64,000 bases of DNA from an uncultured Prevotellaceae bacterium (GTDB lineage Bacteria > Bacteroidota > Bacteroidia > Bacteroidales > Bacteroidaceae). Below, one piece after another: positions 44,735-52,412 of the stretch; the first letter of the stretch is position 1, and every line of letters begins with the position of its first letter. A program made the position numbers and the translations under genes. The stretch covers positions 1 to 64,000 of the forward strand of contig ONOG01000005.1 of the NCBI GenBank assembly GCA_900319385.1. The letters run 5' to 3'. The notes below the pieces were generated by a model. The model was not told the origin of the DNA and ran no database searches. It saw only the letters and a list, made by a program, of their open reading frames with translations.

Positions 44735-45637
44735 ATGACCACCAACGAGCAAGACATCATCCGCCTGCGCCAAGCCGTCGAACAGACGGCAGGGCGGCCC
44801 ATGCTGACCCCGAAGGACTTCGACTTCCTCTCGGCCAACATCAGCGAGCGCCTGAAGGAGACCGTCAGCGTCAGCACGCTCAAGCGGCTGTGGGGCTACA
44901 CCTCCTCCTACGCCACCACACGCACCGCCACGCTCGACATCCTCAGCCGCTATGTCGGTCACGACAGTTGGGAAGAATTCGTGGCAAAGAGCCAAGCACC
45001 AGCCACAGCCCCGACAGCCCCGACACCCACAACCCCCACAACCCCACAACCCACAGCCCCCACAACCCCCACCCGACGCCACACGTCCTGGCTCTATGCA
45101 GCCCCCCTCGTCGTCCTGCTGCTCGCAGCCCTCTACTTCGTGCTCCGCCCCGCAGACGACGACGAAAAGCACTACCTCATCCGCAGCGGCCAACACTTCG
45201 CACAACCCGACGACTATCTGCACCTCTTCGGCATCATGGCCCCCAATGCCGACTTCTACGACCAACCACTGCCCCACCACCAGGGCATCATCGTCTGGAG
45301 CCCGCAATACCAACACCCGCGCTGGCACAACGAAGGCTCGATCGACGACCTCCTGCCCACCATCACCGAATACTGGACCCCCGACACCCTCACCGACGAC
45401 TCGGCACAAGCCGAAATCACCCGTCAGAAAAACGCCAACCTCTACTTCACCGTCCGCCGCACCAACGAACTGCGCATCACCTTCATGCGCGGCGTCAACA
45501 AGCCCGACGACTATACCTTCCTCGGCATCTACCGCGCCGACCTGGACCGCAGCGACTCCACACGCATCGTCTGGCAACGCATCGCCGACGAATGCGACCT
45601 GCGAAACCTCGACTATCTCGAACAACTGCGCAACTGA
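44735..45637 (+). CDS. Membrane-tethered HTH-like protein, paralog 1
   Basis: 300 residues. The N-terminal 90 (LTPKDFDFLSANISERLKET ... SVSTLKRLWGY ... ATLDILSRYVGHDSWEEF) resemble a helix-turn-helix-type domain common in Bacteroidota. A Pro/Thr linker (PTAPTPTTPTTPQ) leads to one membrane helix (about 123-142) and an extracytoplasmic domain of 155 residues with HLFGIMAPNADFY, VWSPQYQHPRWHNEG and TITEYW. The gene at 50578 shares all parts, and alignment with it sets this start; a longer frame to 44681 runs through the terminator. Probably a one-component sensor-regulator; ligand and targets unknown. No promoter of its own is seen. Confidence 0.75.
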   Translation: MTTNEQDIIRLRQAVEQTAGRPMLTPKDFDFLSANISERLKETVSVSTLKRLWGYTSSYATTRTATLDILSRYVGHDSWEEFVAKSQAPATAPTAPTPTTPTTPQPTAPTTPTRRHTSWLYAAPLVVLLLAALYFVLRPADDDEKHYLIRSGQHFAQPDDYLHLFGIMAPNADFYDQPLPHHQGIIVWSPQYQHPRWHNEGSIDDLLPTITEYWTPDTLTDDSAQAEITRQKNANLYFTVRRTNELRITFMRGVNKPDDYTFLGIYRADLDRSDSTRIVWQRIADECDLRNLDYLEQLRN

Positions 45638-45704
45638 CGCGCCCCGACAGCAACCACCGCTCGTCATCCCACGCCCGCGTCCCTTCGTCCAGGCTCCACT
45701 ATCC

Positions 45705-45770
45705 AACAGACAAGACTCCATCGTCCAACAAACAAGACTCCATCGTCCAACAGACACTATTCTACTGTCC
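45705..45770. repeat. Three tandem 22-bp units
   Basis: Unit pattern AACA(G/A)ACAAGACTCCATCGTC plus C at 45705, 45727 and 45749 (third diverged); a partial copy precedes. Lies between the HTH-like gene and a terminator. Confidence 0.75.
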
Positions 45771-45786
45771 AACAGTCAACGCTCCA

Positions 45787-45818
45787 CCTCCCTGTCCCAC
45801 CGGCAGGGAGGTTTTTTC
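45787..45818 (+). terminator. Terminator downstream of the HTH-like gene
   Basis: CCTCCCTG (45787-45794) and CAGGGAGG (45804-45811) form a perfect 8-bp stem, followed by TTTTTT. Confidence 0.75.
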
Positions 45819-45869
45819 TTGCCCACTCCCCGACATCTTCTCGCCACCTCCGCACATCAAACACAGCTA

Positions 45870-45983
45870 CTGCGCGGAAAAAACTCAAAACATCACTGAG
45901 ATTCCTACAAATCTCAATGGAATTTCTACAAATCTCAATGATATTTTTGAAAATCTCAATGATATTTTGATTTTTTTCCGCAG
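45870..45983. repeat. Copy C of the 4 x 21-bp palindromic element
   Basis: Units at 45888-45903, 45909-45924, 45930-45945 and 45951-45966, spacers CCTAC, TCTAC, TTTGA. Flanks CTGCGCGGAAAAAACTCA and TTGATTTTTTTCCGCAG are inverted. Unit core here is AAATCTCAATGATATT, diverged from the other copies. Confidence 0.85.
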
Positions 45984-46188
45984 CATAACCGACTATACTC
46001 GGCAGCGCATGACAGAAAAGAGGGCAGATTCAGCGAGTCTTGTGCATCGACCGACTGCAAACTAAAGCGGACATGGTTTTCTCCAAGAACCCACTGATTT
46101 GCAGCGGGATATAAACGTTCACCCACATCAGAAAACCCAAAAGAACCAAACAAGAACCACTAAGAACCAGCATAAGAACCAAAGATTA

Positions 46189-46220
46189 TTTGCTGTCTGT
46201 AGAGGGGATTACTACCTTTG
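46189..46220 (+). promoter_or_regulatory. Promoter of the four-gene exported-protein operon
   Basis: TTTG (46189-46192), 20 bases, TACCTTTG (46213-46220). Predicted start near 46227; leader to ATG 46370 about 143 nt. Confidence 0.7.
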
Positions 46221-46369
46221 CATGGCAGTTTCGCCATACGCCGCAAAGCAGCGCGTCAGTGCAGCCGCCGAGAAAGTGGCCAAGTTCAAACTCAAAGTCG
46301 TCAACGACTAAAGGGATTATGAGTCCAAAAAACTAATAACTTCATCACTATTAAAGCAACATTTAACTC

Positions 46370-46987
46370 ATGAAAACAAAAATCATCATTCCGTTTTTTG
46401 CACTGCTGACGGCTATCGCCTTCACCGCCTGCAAGAACCAGCCGGCCACAACTGCCGAGCAACAACCACAAGAAGAAACCATCGACTACGAAGCACTGAT
46501 TGACGAGCAACTCCCCTCCATCGAGAAGTTGGCAGAGATGGTTGACTACTACCAGAAAGGCATCGCCGACCTCAAGCCTACAGGCACCGTTTGGGACGGT
46601 TCGGAAGCCGACGTGCGCGCCTTCTTCGAACCAAAAGGCTACAAGGTGGAGCGCAAGCAACTCAGCATCCTCGCCGCGATGAAGAATGCGAAAATCACTG
46701 AGGAAGATTACATCTACAGCATCGAACCCGAAAATGCTGACAGCCTGTCGATGTCTGTCGTTTTCCGAAACCAAGGCGACATGTATGTGAGCGGTGAGTA
46801 TCTCGTGTCGGACGAAAACATCTACGACCTGCTCGTAGAACGTGTCAAGGCCGCCGGCTACACACCTGCCCCCGACCACGAAAGGGCGTACGACGGAAAT
46901 GAAGTCTTCACGAAAGGCAAATACTTCTTTGTCTGCGACAAGAAAACAGGCACTGTGGCCCTGCACTACGACATCAACATGTTTTAA
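46370..46987 (+). CDS. Lipoprotein of unknown function
   Basis: 205 residues. Lipoprotein signal with Cys at residue 21 (AFTACKNQ). A Gln/Thr/Glu linker and a mixed alpha/beta domain follow (LIDEQLPSIEKLAEMVDYYQ; VERKQLSILAAMKNAKI). No family recognised. First gene of a four-gene run of exported proteins (gaps 33, 8 and 12 bases) that ends at a strong terminator, under the promoter at 46189-46220. Confidence 0.75.
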   Translation: MKTKIIIPFFALLTAIAFTACKNQPATTAEQQPQEETIDYEALIDEQLPSIEKLAEMVDYYQKGIADLKPTGTVWDGSEADVRAFFEPKGYKVERKQLSILAAMKNAKITEEDYIYSIEPENADSLSMSVVFRNQGDMYVSGEYLVSDENIYDLLVERVKAAGYTPAPDHERAYDGNEVFTKGKYFFVCDKKTGTVALHYDINMF

Positions 46988-47020
46988 GGAACACACATCT
47001 CATTGATTAACAATCACAAC

Positions 47021-47857
47021 ATGAAAAAGATTCTCATTTCGCTTCTCGCACCGGCAGCAGCCCTACTGCTGACCGCATGCAGTGGCGACGGCGAAGTCCG
47101 CCAGTTTGTAACCGACTTTGCCATGGCCGTCAGCACCGGCGACCGTGCAACAATGGAAAAGATGTACCCCGATGCCGCACTGGCCGAAGCCCTTAGCATT
47201 GAAGCCAATGCCGACAGTATGCAAGTGGAAAAGGCCGACGACGGCACCTACACCGTCAGCCTCGGCGATGGCAAGGACCTGATTGTCGCAAAAGGCGACG
47301 ACGGCACGTTCAGCATCAAGAGTTCGCACGGCGTCTTTGCCATCCCCGCCGACAAGGAAGCACTGGTCAAGTCAACTGGCTGGTATGACCCGTCGCTCAC
47401 CGATGCCGAGAACGCTGTCCGCCTCAGCGACTCGCTCTTCGTGGACTTCCTCAGCGAGAAGGCTGCAGCACAGTTGCAGGAAAAGATTACCGTCACGAAG
47501 AACGATGCCGACGTCGATGACTTCTACAAAAGAGCAACATGCACCGTTGTGGTCAGCAACGCAACCGACCAGGAACTGCCTGGCGACGCCTACAGCGTGA
47601 AAGCCGACGTGTATGTCAGCGACGGCGATGTGTGGGGAAATGTCTCCACATGGCTTGAACAGACAAAACAACTCACGGGCAAGCCCATTCCTGCGGGCGG
47701 CAATGTCGAGTACACTTTCACAAGCGATGCACCAGGCCGCGCCCCGACCGTCAATATCAAGTGCGCCGTTACGCTCAACCCCACGCCCGACTTTGTGGTG
47801 GCTGCCTACAAGGCGACTGGCACGGAATATCAGGATTATGTCAACTCACAAAAATAA
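47021..47857 (+). CDS. Lipoprotein of unknown function
   Basis: 278 residues from ATG 47021; an ATG 18 bases earlier adds MINNHN and is less likely. Lipobox LLTAC with Cys at residue 20. The first 60 residues (VRQFVTDFAMAVSTGDRATM EKMYPDA) resemble a small NTF2/DUF4878-like helical-sheet start; two SH3-like beta segments follow (TYTVSLGDGKDLIVAKGDDG). The C-terminal part (about 150-278) is beta-rich. Probably membrane-anchored and facing the periplasm or surface. Second gene of the operon. Confidence 0.72.
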   Translation: MKKILISLLAPAAALLLTACSGDGEVRQFVTDFAMAVSTGDRATMEKMYPDAALAEALSIEANADSMQVEKADDGTYTVSLGDGKDLIVAKGDDGTFSIKSSHGVFAIPADKEALVKSTGWYDPSLTDAENAVRLSDSLFVDFLSEKAAAQLQEKITVTKNDADVDDFYKRATCTVVVSNATDQELPGDAYSVKADVYVSDGDVWGNVSTWLEQTKQLTGKPIPAGGNVEYTFTSDAPGRAPTVNIKCAVTLNPTPDFVVAAYKATGTEYQDYVNSQK

Positions 47858-47865
47858 CAAAGACC

Positions 47866-48654
47866 ATGAAGAAATTTCTCATCAACGCCCTGCTGCTCGT
47901 CGTAACGCTCTCGGCCAACGCCCAGAGTAAGCAGGACCTGCAAAATACAATCAACAACCTCAACCAGCAGGTGGGTCAACTGAAAGCCATGCTCGACGCG
48001 AAGAGCGAACAACTGGATCAGGCAAACCAGACCATCGCCGACCTGCGACAGAAACTCGCCAGCGGAGCGGCTGCTGCACAGAAGCCTGCCACCTACCGCG
48101 ACAGCATCGCCGACCTCATCGAGAAGTACACCAACTGTACCTCGTGGCAGGAGGCACTCAGATATGTCATGGAGCCCGAACGCGTGCGACCCATCATGCA
48201 GAAATACTATGCAGGCAATGGCTTCAGCCCCACAATATGGACAGCAAAGGAGATTCTCAAAGAGGCCTTCCGACGCTTCAACGGCAAGAACCATACCATC
48301 TACAAGTGCGTCAACTTCTATGCTGTGCAGACCCCTGAAGGTTACCGCATCGACTGGGAAGCCACCGTCGAGTACAATCCTGTCAGCCTCGACGACTTAA
48401 ACGGAAAAGTGGGTCAGACAGCAGAAATCAGAACTTGTTTTAATTCTATTGAAGCCGATAACAGCAACGACACATGGCGCTGTTACTACTGTAGAGACTA
48501 CTATCTCTTTACAAAAACAGGGACGGCATTGGACCAGCAACTCTACAAAATGCAAGACTCAGACAAGATTCTCAAAGTCAAGTATATGAGTGACAATCAA
48601 GGTTCGTATTTCCTCGTCACCGACATCGTTAGCACAAGTTTCTCTAAATACTAA
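47866..48654 (+). CDS. Exported protein with N-terminal coiled coil
   Basis: 262 residues. Signal peptide to about residue 19 (TLSANAQ), then a heptad coiled coil (about 22-66: LQNTINNLNQQVGQLKAMLD ... SEQLDQANQTIADLRQKL) and a globular C-terminal domain with four Cys (C124 region to CYYC near 205). Family not recognised. The coiled coil suggests oligomers. Third gene of the operon, 8 bases after the second. Confidence 0.72.
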   Translation: MKKFLINALLLVVTLSANAQSKQDLQNTINNLNQQVGQLKAMLDAKSEQLDQANQTIADLRQKLASGAAAAQKPATYRDSIADLIEKYTNCTSWQEALRYVMEPERVRPIMQKYYAGNGFSPTIWTAKEILKEAFRRFNGKNHTIYKCVNFYAVQTPEGYRIDWEATVEYNPVSLDDLNGKVGQTAEIRTCFNSIEADNSNDTWRCYYCRDYYLFTKTGTALDQQLYKMQDSDKILKVKYMSDNQGSYFLVTDIVSTSFSKY

Positions 48655-48666
48655 TTCACCAAGACA

Positions 48667-50115
48667 ATGAAAAAGATTCTCGTAATAGCAGTGCTGGTAC
48701 TCCTGTGTGTCGGCAAGGCTTCGGCACAGGGATGGATGGCCATCACCAGCGAATCAAAGAACGTGTGGGACATACCCTTTCAGAAAGTAAGGATACGTCC
48801 TGCCGAAATCAGCTCGTTTCTCGTACCTAAAGCGTTCAACGTCACCCTTTCAGAGAAGCCCAACAAAGGCGCACCAGGCAATACCTACAATGTAAATTCG
48901 GAGAATGGTTTCGTGCGCAACGGTTCGAAGGAGAAAATCCACATCGACCAGATGACACATGTGGGCGACGGCTGGTACGAATACGACTTTGGACAGACGC
49001 TCTACATCCAGAAGATTGGCAATCTTGTAGGCTATCAAGAGCACGACCCAATACTTATCCAGCCCATGGGCGACTATGCCTTGCCCGCCTCTGCCACACC
49101 CGTCCAGACGAACGGCGACTCCAACAGCAGGGCAAACGGAAATCTGGGAGGTCCCGCAATGCCTAGAGAAGACCAATATGCTTTTGTACGCGACCTGTGG
49201 CCTGTCAAGAAAGAGACAAAGAACACATTCGGCAAGACCGTCACCGTGGAATATGAGAATGGTGACAAGATTGTCATTTCTAACGGAGGAATGTTTGGCA
49301 ACGACGCTGTCTTCACTGGAAAAATCCACCTGAAGGACGGCAACGTGCTGGAAGGTGTATCGGACACGGAAGTGAAGCTGCACTATCCCGACGGCAAAGT
49401 GTTCTGCGGTACTTACGAGGAAACATTCGACTTGACCGTTCCTAACAACGCCTTGACACACTTGAAGAATTTCACCACATTCACTCCAAGGTATGGCTAC
49501 TTCATCTACGCCGACGGCACCAGGGACAATGTCTCTGGAGGCAAGACAGACAGCGAAAGAGAAAAGGAACGTCAGCAGGAAGAGGCAGCCCGCGAACAGC
49601 GTCTGAAGAACTCCAAACTCAAGACTCAGATTGTCGGCAAGTGGAAGATGAACACCTACGACGGCATCACCACGACATTCACATTCCTCAGAGACGGAAC
49701 CTATCGGATACACCAAGTCTATACAAAACCACAGACGCGGGAACTGGAAACAATTTCGTTTGACGTAATCGGTACCCACTGGAAACTGACCGACGGCGAC
49801 GCTATCCTCTTCTGGATACCTTTGAGCAAGGTGGATGAAGAGAACTATATCACCAACATCAAGCGCGTTTACACCGGAAGTGATTTTAATCACAAAAGGG
49901 AGGTGAACAAATTCAACAATCTCGACCCCAGCATGAAGGAGTGGACCCTGACTACATGGCTTGGCAAATGTGACGGCAACCGCAACTATGCCGGTATTAT
50001 GGCTGGGGCATCATACACACTCACCAATATCGTCATCTCTGGCAACAAAATGACGGCCAAATATACTGCAGGCGCCAACAATACCCGCGAAGTAACCTTG
50101 GTACGCGTCAAATAG
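48667..50115 (+). CDS. Exported protein with MORN-like and lipocalin-like segments
   Basis: 482 residues. Signal peptide to about residue 21 (GKASAQ). Residues about 215-265 (VFTGKIHLKDGNVLEGVSDT ... YPDGKVFCGTYE) resemble MORN repeats, a charged helix follows (SEREKERQQEEAAREQRLKN), and the last 150 (IVGKWKMNTYDGITTTFTF ... DGTYR) look like a lipocalin-type beta barrel. Function not known. Last gene of the operon; the terminator at 50150 follows after 35 bases. Confidence 0.72.
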   Translation: MKKILVIAVLVLLCVGKASAQGWMAITSESKNVWDIPFQKVRIRPAEISSFLVPKAFNVTLSEKPNKGAPGNTYNVNSENGFVRNGSKEKIHIDQMTHVGDGWYEYDFGQTLYIQKIGNLVGYQEHDPILIQPMGDYALPASATPVQTNGDSNSRANGNLGGPAMPREDQYAFVRDLWPVKKETKNTFGKTVTVEYENGDKIVISNGGMFGNDAVFTGKIHLKDGNVLEGVSDTEVKLHYPDGKVFCGTYEETFDLTVPNNALTHLKNFTTFTPRYGYFIYADGTRDNVSGGKTDSEREKERQQEEAAREQRLKNSKLKTQIVGKWKMNTYDGITTTFTFLRDGTYRIHQVYTKPQTRELETISFDVIGTHWKLTDGDAILFWIPLSKVDEENYITNIKRVYTGSDFNHKREVNKFNNLDPSMKEWTLTTWLGKCDGNRNYAGIMAGASYTLTNIVISGNKMTAKYTAGANNTREVTLVRVK

Positions 50116-50149
50116 CAGACCAGCCGCCAAGCGAATGATGTCATGTATA

Positions 50150-50178
50150 AAGGCACGTGAACCCCACGTGCCTTTTTT
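50150..50178 (+). terminator. Terminator of the four-gene exported-protein operon
   Basis: AAGGCACGTG (50150-50159) and CACGTGCCTT (50165-50174), a perfect 10-bp stem with 5-base loop, then T-run. Confidence 0.8.
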
Positions 50179-50296
50179 GTCGTTTACCCTCATTCTACAG
50201 CCATTTCCCCTGCTCCCCACCCAACTTGGATAGCATCAAAAAGAAAGTATTGCGGTACATTTGTTTGCAAAATACAAAAAAAATGCCGTTTCACTT

Positions 50297-50325
50297 GCAC
50301 GTATCAAAGTAAACCTATATCTTTG
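50297..50325 (+). promoter_or_regulatory. Promoter upstream of the truncated lipoprotein copy
   Basis: TATCTTTG at 50318-50325 with a weak -33 (TTG near 50295-50297), predicted start near 50332, about 22 bases before ATG 50354. Confidence 0.5.
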
Positions 50326-50353
50326 CAACTGTTAAAACGAGGGAACTCCCACG

Positions 50354-50581
50354 ATGGAGGAAATCGTAGCATCGGCCAAGGCTGACGGCGCCAACTGGAC
50401 CGTTGACCAGTGGAAGGATGCCTATCGCAACATGGCCGCCAACGTCAAGCCCATGATGGACGAGATGAAAGAAATGATGGAACTGCTGGAGAAAGACCCC
50501 ACAAAGGCTATGGAAATGGTAAAGCCAAGAAAACAGCATAAACCCTCCCCCTGTCAACATCAAGGGGAGTTTTTTTTATGA
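50354..50581 (+). pseudogene. Truncated copy of the 55471 lipoprotein family
   Basis: 75 codons. EEIVASAKADGANWTVDQWK aligns with EDLVASAKKDGASWTVDQWK of the intact lipoprotein at 55471, and KDPTKAMEMV with TDPTKAMEMI. Both ends are gone: the signal peptide and lipobox are missing, so the frame starts 20 bases after the predicted transcription start, and the C-terminal 50 residues are replaced by KPRKQHKPSPCQHQGEFFL, which is encoded by a terminator. Its stop overlaps the next ATG as ATGA. Either a dead gene or one reused as a leader frame. Confidence 0.65.
50545..50577 (+). terminator. Terminator-like hairpin ending at a start codon
   Basis: CTCCCC (50545-50550) pairs with GGGGAG (50564-50569), followed by eight T directly before ATG 50578. 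It sits inside the 3' end of the truncated frame and in the ribosome-binding region of the next gene. Confidence 0.65.
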
Positions 50582-51525
50582 ATACACCCGACCCGCACAT
50601 AACCCGCCTGCGCAGCGATATCGAAGCAGAGGTGGGACGCAAAATCCGCACACCGAAGGACTTTGACTTTCTCTCCGCCTGCATCGCTGATCGTTTGCAC
50701 CAAACCATTAGCATCTCTACACTCAAGCGAGTGTGGAACTATGTCGCGTCGGATGCGACACCACGCCTCTCCACCCTCGACATCCTCGCACAGTTCGTCG
50801 GCTCCAAGGATTGGGAAGACTACACCACAAAAAAAACAGAACCCGCTGAAACAACAGAAAACACAGAACCCGCTGAAACAACAGAAAACACTGGAACAAG
50901 CGAAAACACGGAAATAAACGGAATTGATCAAGAATACACGAAAACTTCAGTGTTTCCCAAGAAAATCCGAGTTTTCTGGATATCACTACTTTCCCTGACC
51001 ATCCTCATCCTTCTCGGACTTTGGTTTTTCCACTCCCCCTATCGGGGGGAGACGGAGGGGGGCCACATCATCCACAAAGGGCAGACCTTCGCCCACTACG
51101 ATGACATCCACCGCCTCTTCGGCATTCAGGTACGCGACGACGCTCCCTGGTACCAGTCCGTGCCCCACAACGACGGCCTCTTTGTGTGGACACCTCAGTA
51201 CCAGAACCCCAACTGGCACAACGAAGGCGATTCAGCCCTGCTGTTCCCCACCATCACCGAATACTGGGAACCCGACAGCCTGAAAGAAGACCCCAAGTCA
51301 CAGCAACTCCTCCAACACATGAACAGCACGGGCTATTTCCTCGCCCTGCGCATGAACGACATACGCATCACCTTCATGCAGAACCTCACCGACTCTGGCT
51401 TCGTCTTCCTCGGTGTCTATCGCATATCCCTCTCTGAAAGTAACACAAACCACATCGTCTATGAGCGCGTTGCCGACGACTGCGACCTCACCCGCCTCGG
51501 CGACCTCAGGCAACTCCGCAACTAA
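50578..51525 (+). CDS. Membrane-tethered HTH-like protein, paralog 2
   Basis: 315 residues, same plan as the protein at 44735: N-terminal HTH-like domain (IRTPKDFDFLSACIADRLHQ ... ISTLKRVWNYV ... LSTLDILAQFVGSKDWEDY), a repetitive linker (TEPAETTENTEPAETTENTG), one membrane helix (about 131-150) and an outer domain with FGIQVRDDAPWYQ, VWTPQYQNPNWHNEG and TITEYW. The first outer residues (SPYRGETEGG) come from a GC-rich repeat at 51033-51063 absent from the paralog. The start codon overlaps the truncated gene's stop and directly follows a terminator-like T-run, so expression may depend on translation of the upstream frame. Regulator role is inferred. Confidence 0.75.
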   Translation: MNTPDPHITRLRSDIEAEVGRKIRTPKDFDFLSACIADRLHQTISISTLKRVWNYVASDATPRLSTLDILAQFVGSKDWEDYTTKKTEPAETTENTEPAETTENTGTSENTEINGIDQEYTKTSVFPKKIRVFWISLLSLTILILLGLWFFHSPYRGETEGGHIIHKGQTFAHYDDIHRLFGIQVRDDAPWYQSVPHNDGLFVWTPQYQNPNWHNEGDSALLFPTITEYWEPDSLKEDPKSQQLLQHMNSTGYFLALRMNDIRITFMQNLTDSGFVFLGVYRISLSESNTNHIVYERVADDCDLTRLGDLRQLRN

Positions 51526-51544
51526 CACGGACATCTATTTGAAA

Positions 51545-51676
51545 CACGGATTCCACGGATTTTACGGATTTATTTGACTCATCAATCTTCAATCATATAA
51601 TTGACGAAGATTGATGACTGTTTTTATAAAGATTGACGTGATAAAAAAATCCGTTTCATCCCCGACATCCGTGTTC
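51545..51676. repeat. 132-bp element with 9-bp inverted repeats and central hairpin
   Basis: CACGGATTC-CACGGATTT-TACGGATTT (51545-51571) is mirrored by inverted units ending at 51676 (AAATCCGTT ... ACATCCGTG). In the centre TCATCAATCTTC (51579-51590) pairs with 51606-51617. Same plan as the element at 23466-23600. Confidence 0.7.
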
Positions 51677-51841
51677 CAGTGATAAAAAACGCCCCAAATT
51701 CCCGCGTGAACCAATTTGAACCAGCAAATGAACCAGTTGTCATCACGCCATATCGCACGGAAAACCCTAACTTTGCATCCGAAAAAATAAGATAAAAGCA
51801 AAAAAACGGCTCACAAGAGAACAACTTTCGTGGAAATTCCT

Positions 51842-51849
51842 TATCTTTG
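51842..51849 (+). promoter_or_regulatory. -7 box for the small repeat-peptide gene
   Basis: TATCTTTG, predicted start near 51856. No clear -33 TTTG. Confidence 0.5.
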
Positions 51850-51860
51850 CCAACGTAAAG

Positions 51861-52072
51861 AATGCGAGTGGCATTCGACATGAGGAAGCACCAAGCGCTC
51901 CGTCCGTCAGTAAATCTGGTAAATTTCACTGTATATAGGACCGAGACTGAAAGGCGTTCCTCCTGTTGTGGGTATATATCTGTCCAGCAACAGGTGTGAG
52001 CCGTTCCTTTTTCATTCTCCATTATACGGGTATTACCAGAACCTACTGACAGGGAATGTCGGAAGGCTCACA
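51861..52072 (+). promoter_or_regulatory. Structured 5' leader of the 52125 gene
   Basis: Stems on plus: 51861-51875 (AATGC/GCATT), 51962-51968 with 51988-51994 (CCTGTTG/CAACAGG) and 51995-52007 with 52061-52072 (TGTGAGCC-g-TTCC with GGAAGGCTCACA, 12 bp with one bulge). Looks like a cis-acting RNA rather than random leader; class unknown. Confidence 0.45.
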
Positions 52073-52124
52073 TTCTGTGTGCGTGTATGAATAATCATAT
52101 CACCTAATACTTATATATTTAATT

Positions 52125-52367
52125 ATGAAAAAAAATTATATCCATGCTAAAATGAAAGTCAAAACAGTGGATTTAGAATCAACTCTCCTAACGACCTCTG
52201 AAGGTATACAGGCTGGACGTGGATCTTATGGATACGACGATTGGGGGACGGCCACCGGCAGTATTATCGGTGGGCGTGACGACTATTCCAATGGCTTGTG
52301 GTCATCGGACGACAGCAACACAGGTGTCACAAGCGGACGCCAGGACTATGGAGTCAGCAGTTGGTAA
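52125..52367 (+). CDS. Small Gly/Asp/Tyr/Trp protein with three xGRxxYxxxxW repeats
   Basis: 80 residues, no signal peptide. The first 29 (MKKNYIHAKMKVKTVDLEST ... TTSEGIQ) resemble the conserved starts of many short Bacteroidales proteins. The remainder contains three 11-residue copies: AGRGSYGYDDW (30-40), GGRDDYSNGLW (49-59) and SGRQDYGVSSW (70-80), the last ending exactly at the C-terminus. The plan, a leader-like head plus repeated short cores, is seen in ribosomally made, modified peptides, but no modifying enzyme lies nearby. The fimbrillin-like lipoprotein gene follows after 45 bases. Function unknown. Confidence 0.65.
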   Translation: MKKNYIHAKMKVKTVDLESTLLTTSEGIQAGRGSYGYDDWGTATGSIIGGRDDYSNGLWSSDDSNTGVTSGRQDYGVSSW

Positions 52368-52412
52368 TTGCTCCTAAAGAAAAACAGTCATTAATCATAA
52401 AACAACAAAAAC

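Larger units (their letters stand above)
45638..46369. other. Accessory intergenic region
   Basis: No gene seen. From left: a 22-bp tandem repeat (45705-45770), a terminator (45787-45818), copy C of the 21-bp element (45870-45983), a run of four AAGAACC units (46141-46180) and a full promoter (46189-46220) for the next operon with a leader of about 140 nt. Confidence 0.65.
51526..52124. other. Intergenic region: inverted-repeat element and long leader
   Basis: No supported gene. 51545-51676 holds a 9-bp-period inverted element (own entry). A TATCTTTG box at 51842-51849 starts a leader of about 270 nt before ATG 52125 with several stems (own entry). Confidence 0.6.

Noticed and set aside
46222..46311. 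29-codon frame MAVSPYAAKQRVSAAAEKVA.. upstream of the lipoprotein operon
   Set aside because: Its ATG lies before the transcription start predicted from TTTG-20-TACCTTTG, so it would not be on the transcript; kept only as part of the leader.
51624..52022. 132-residue minus frame upstream of the small peptide gene
   Set aside because: Runs against the structured leader and through a repeat; no protein-like features.
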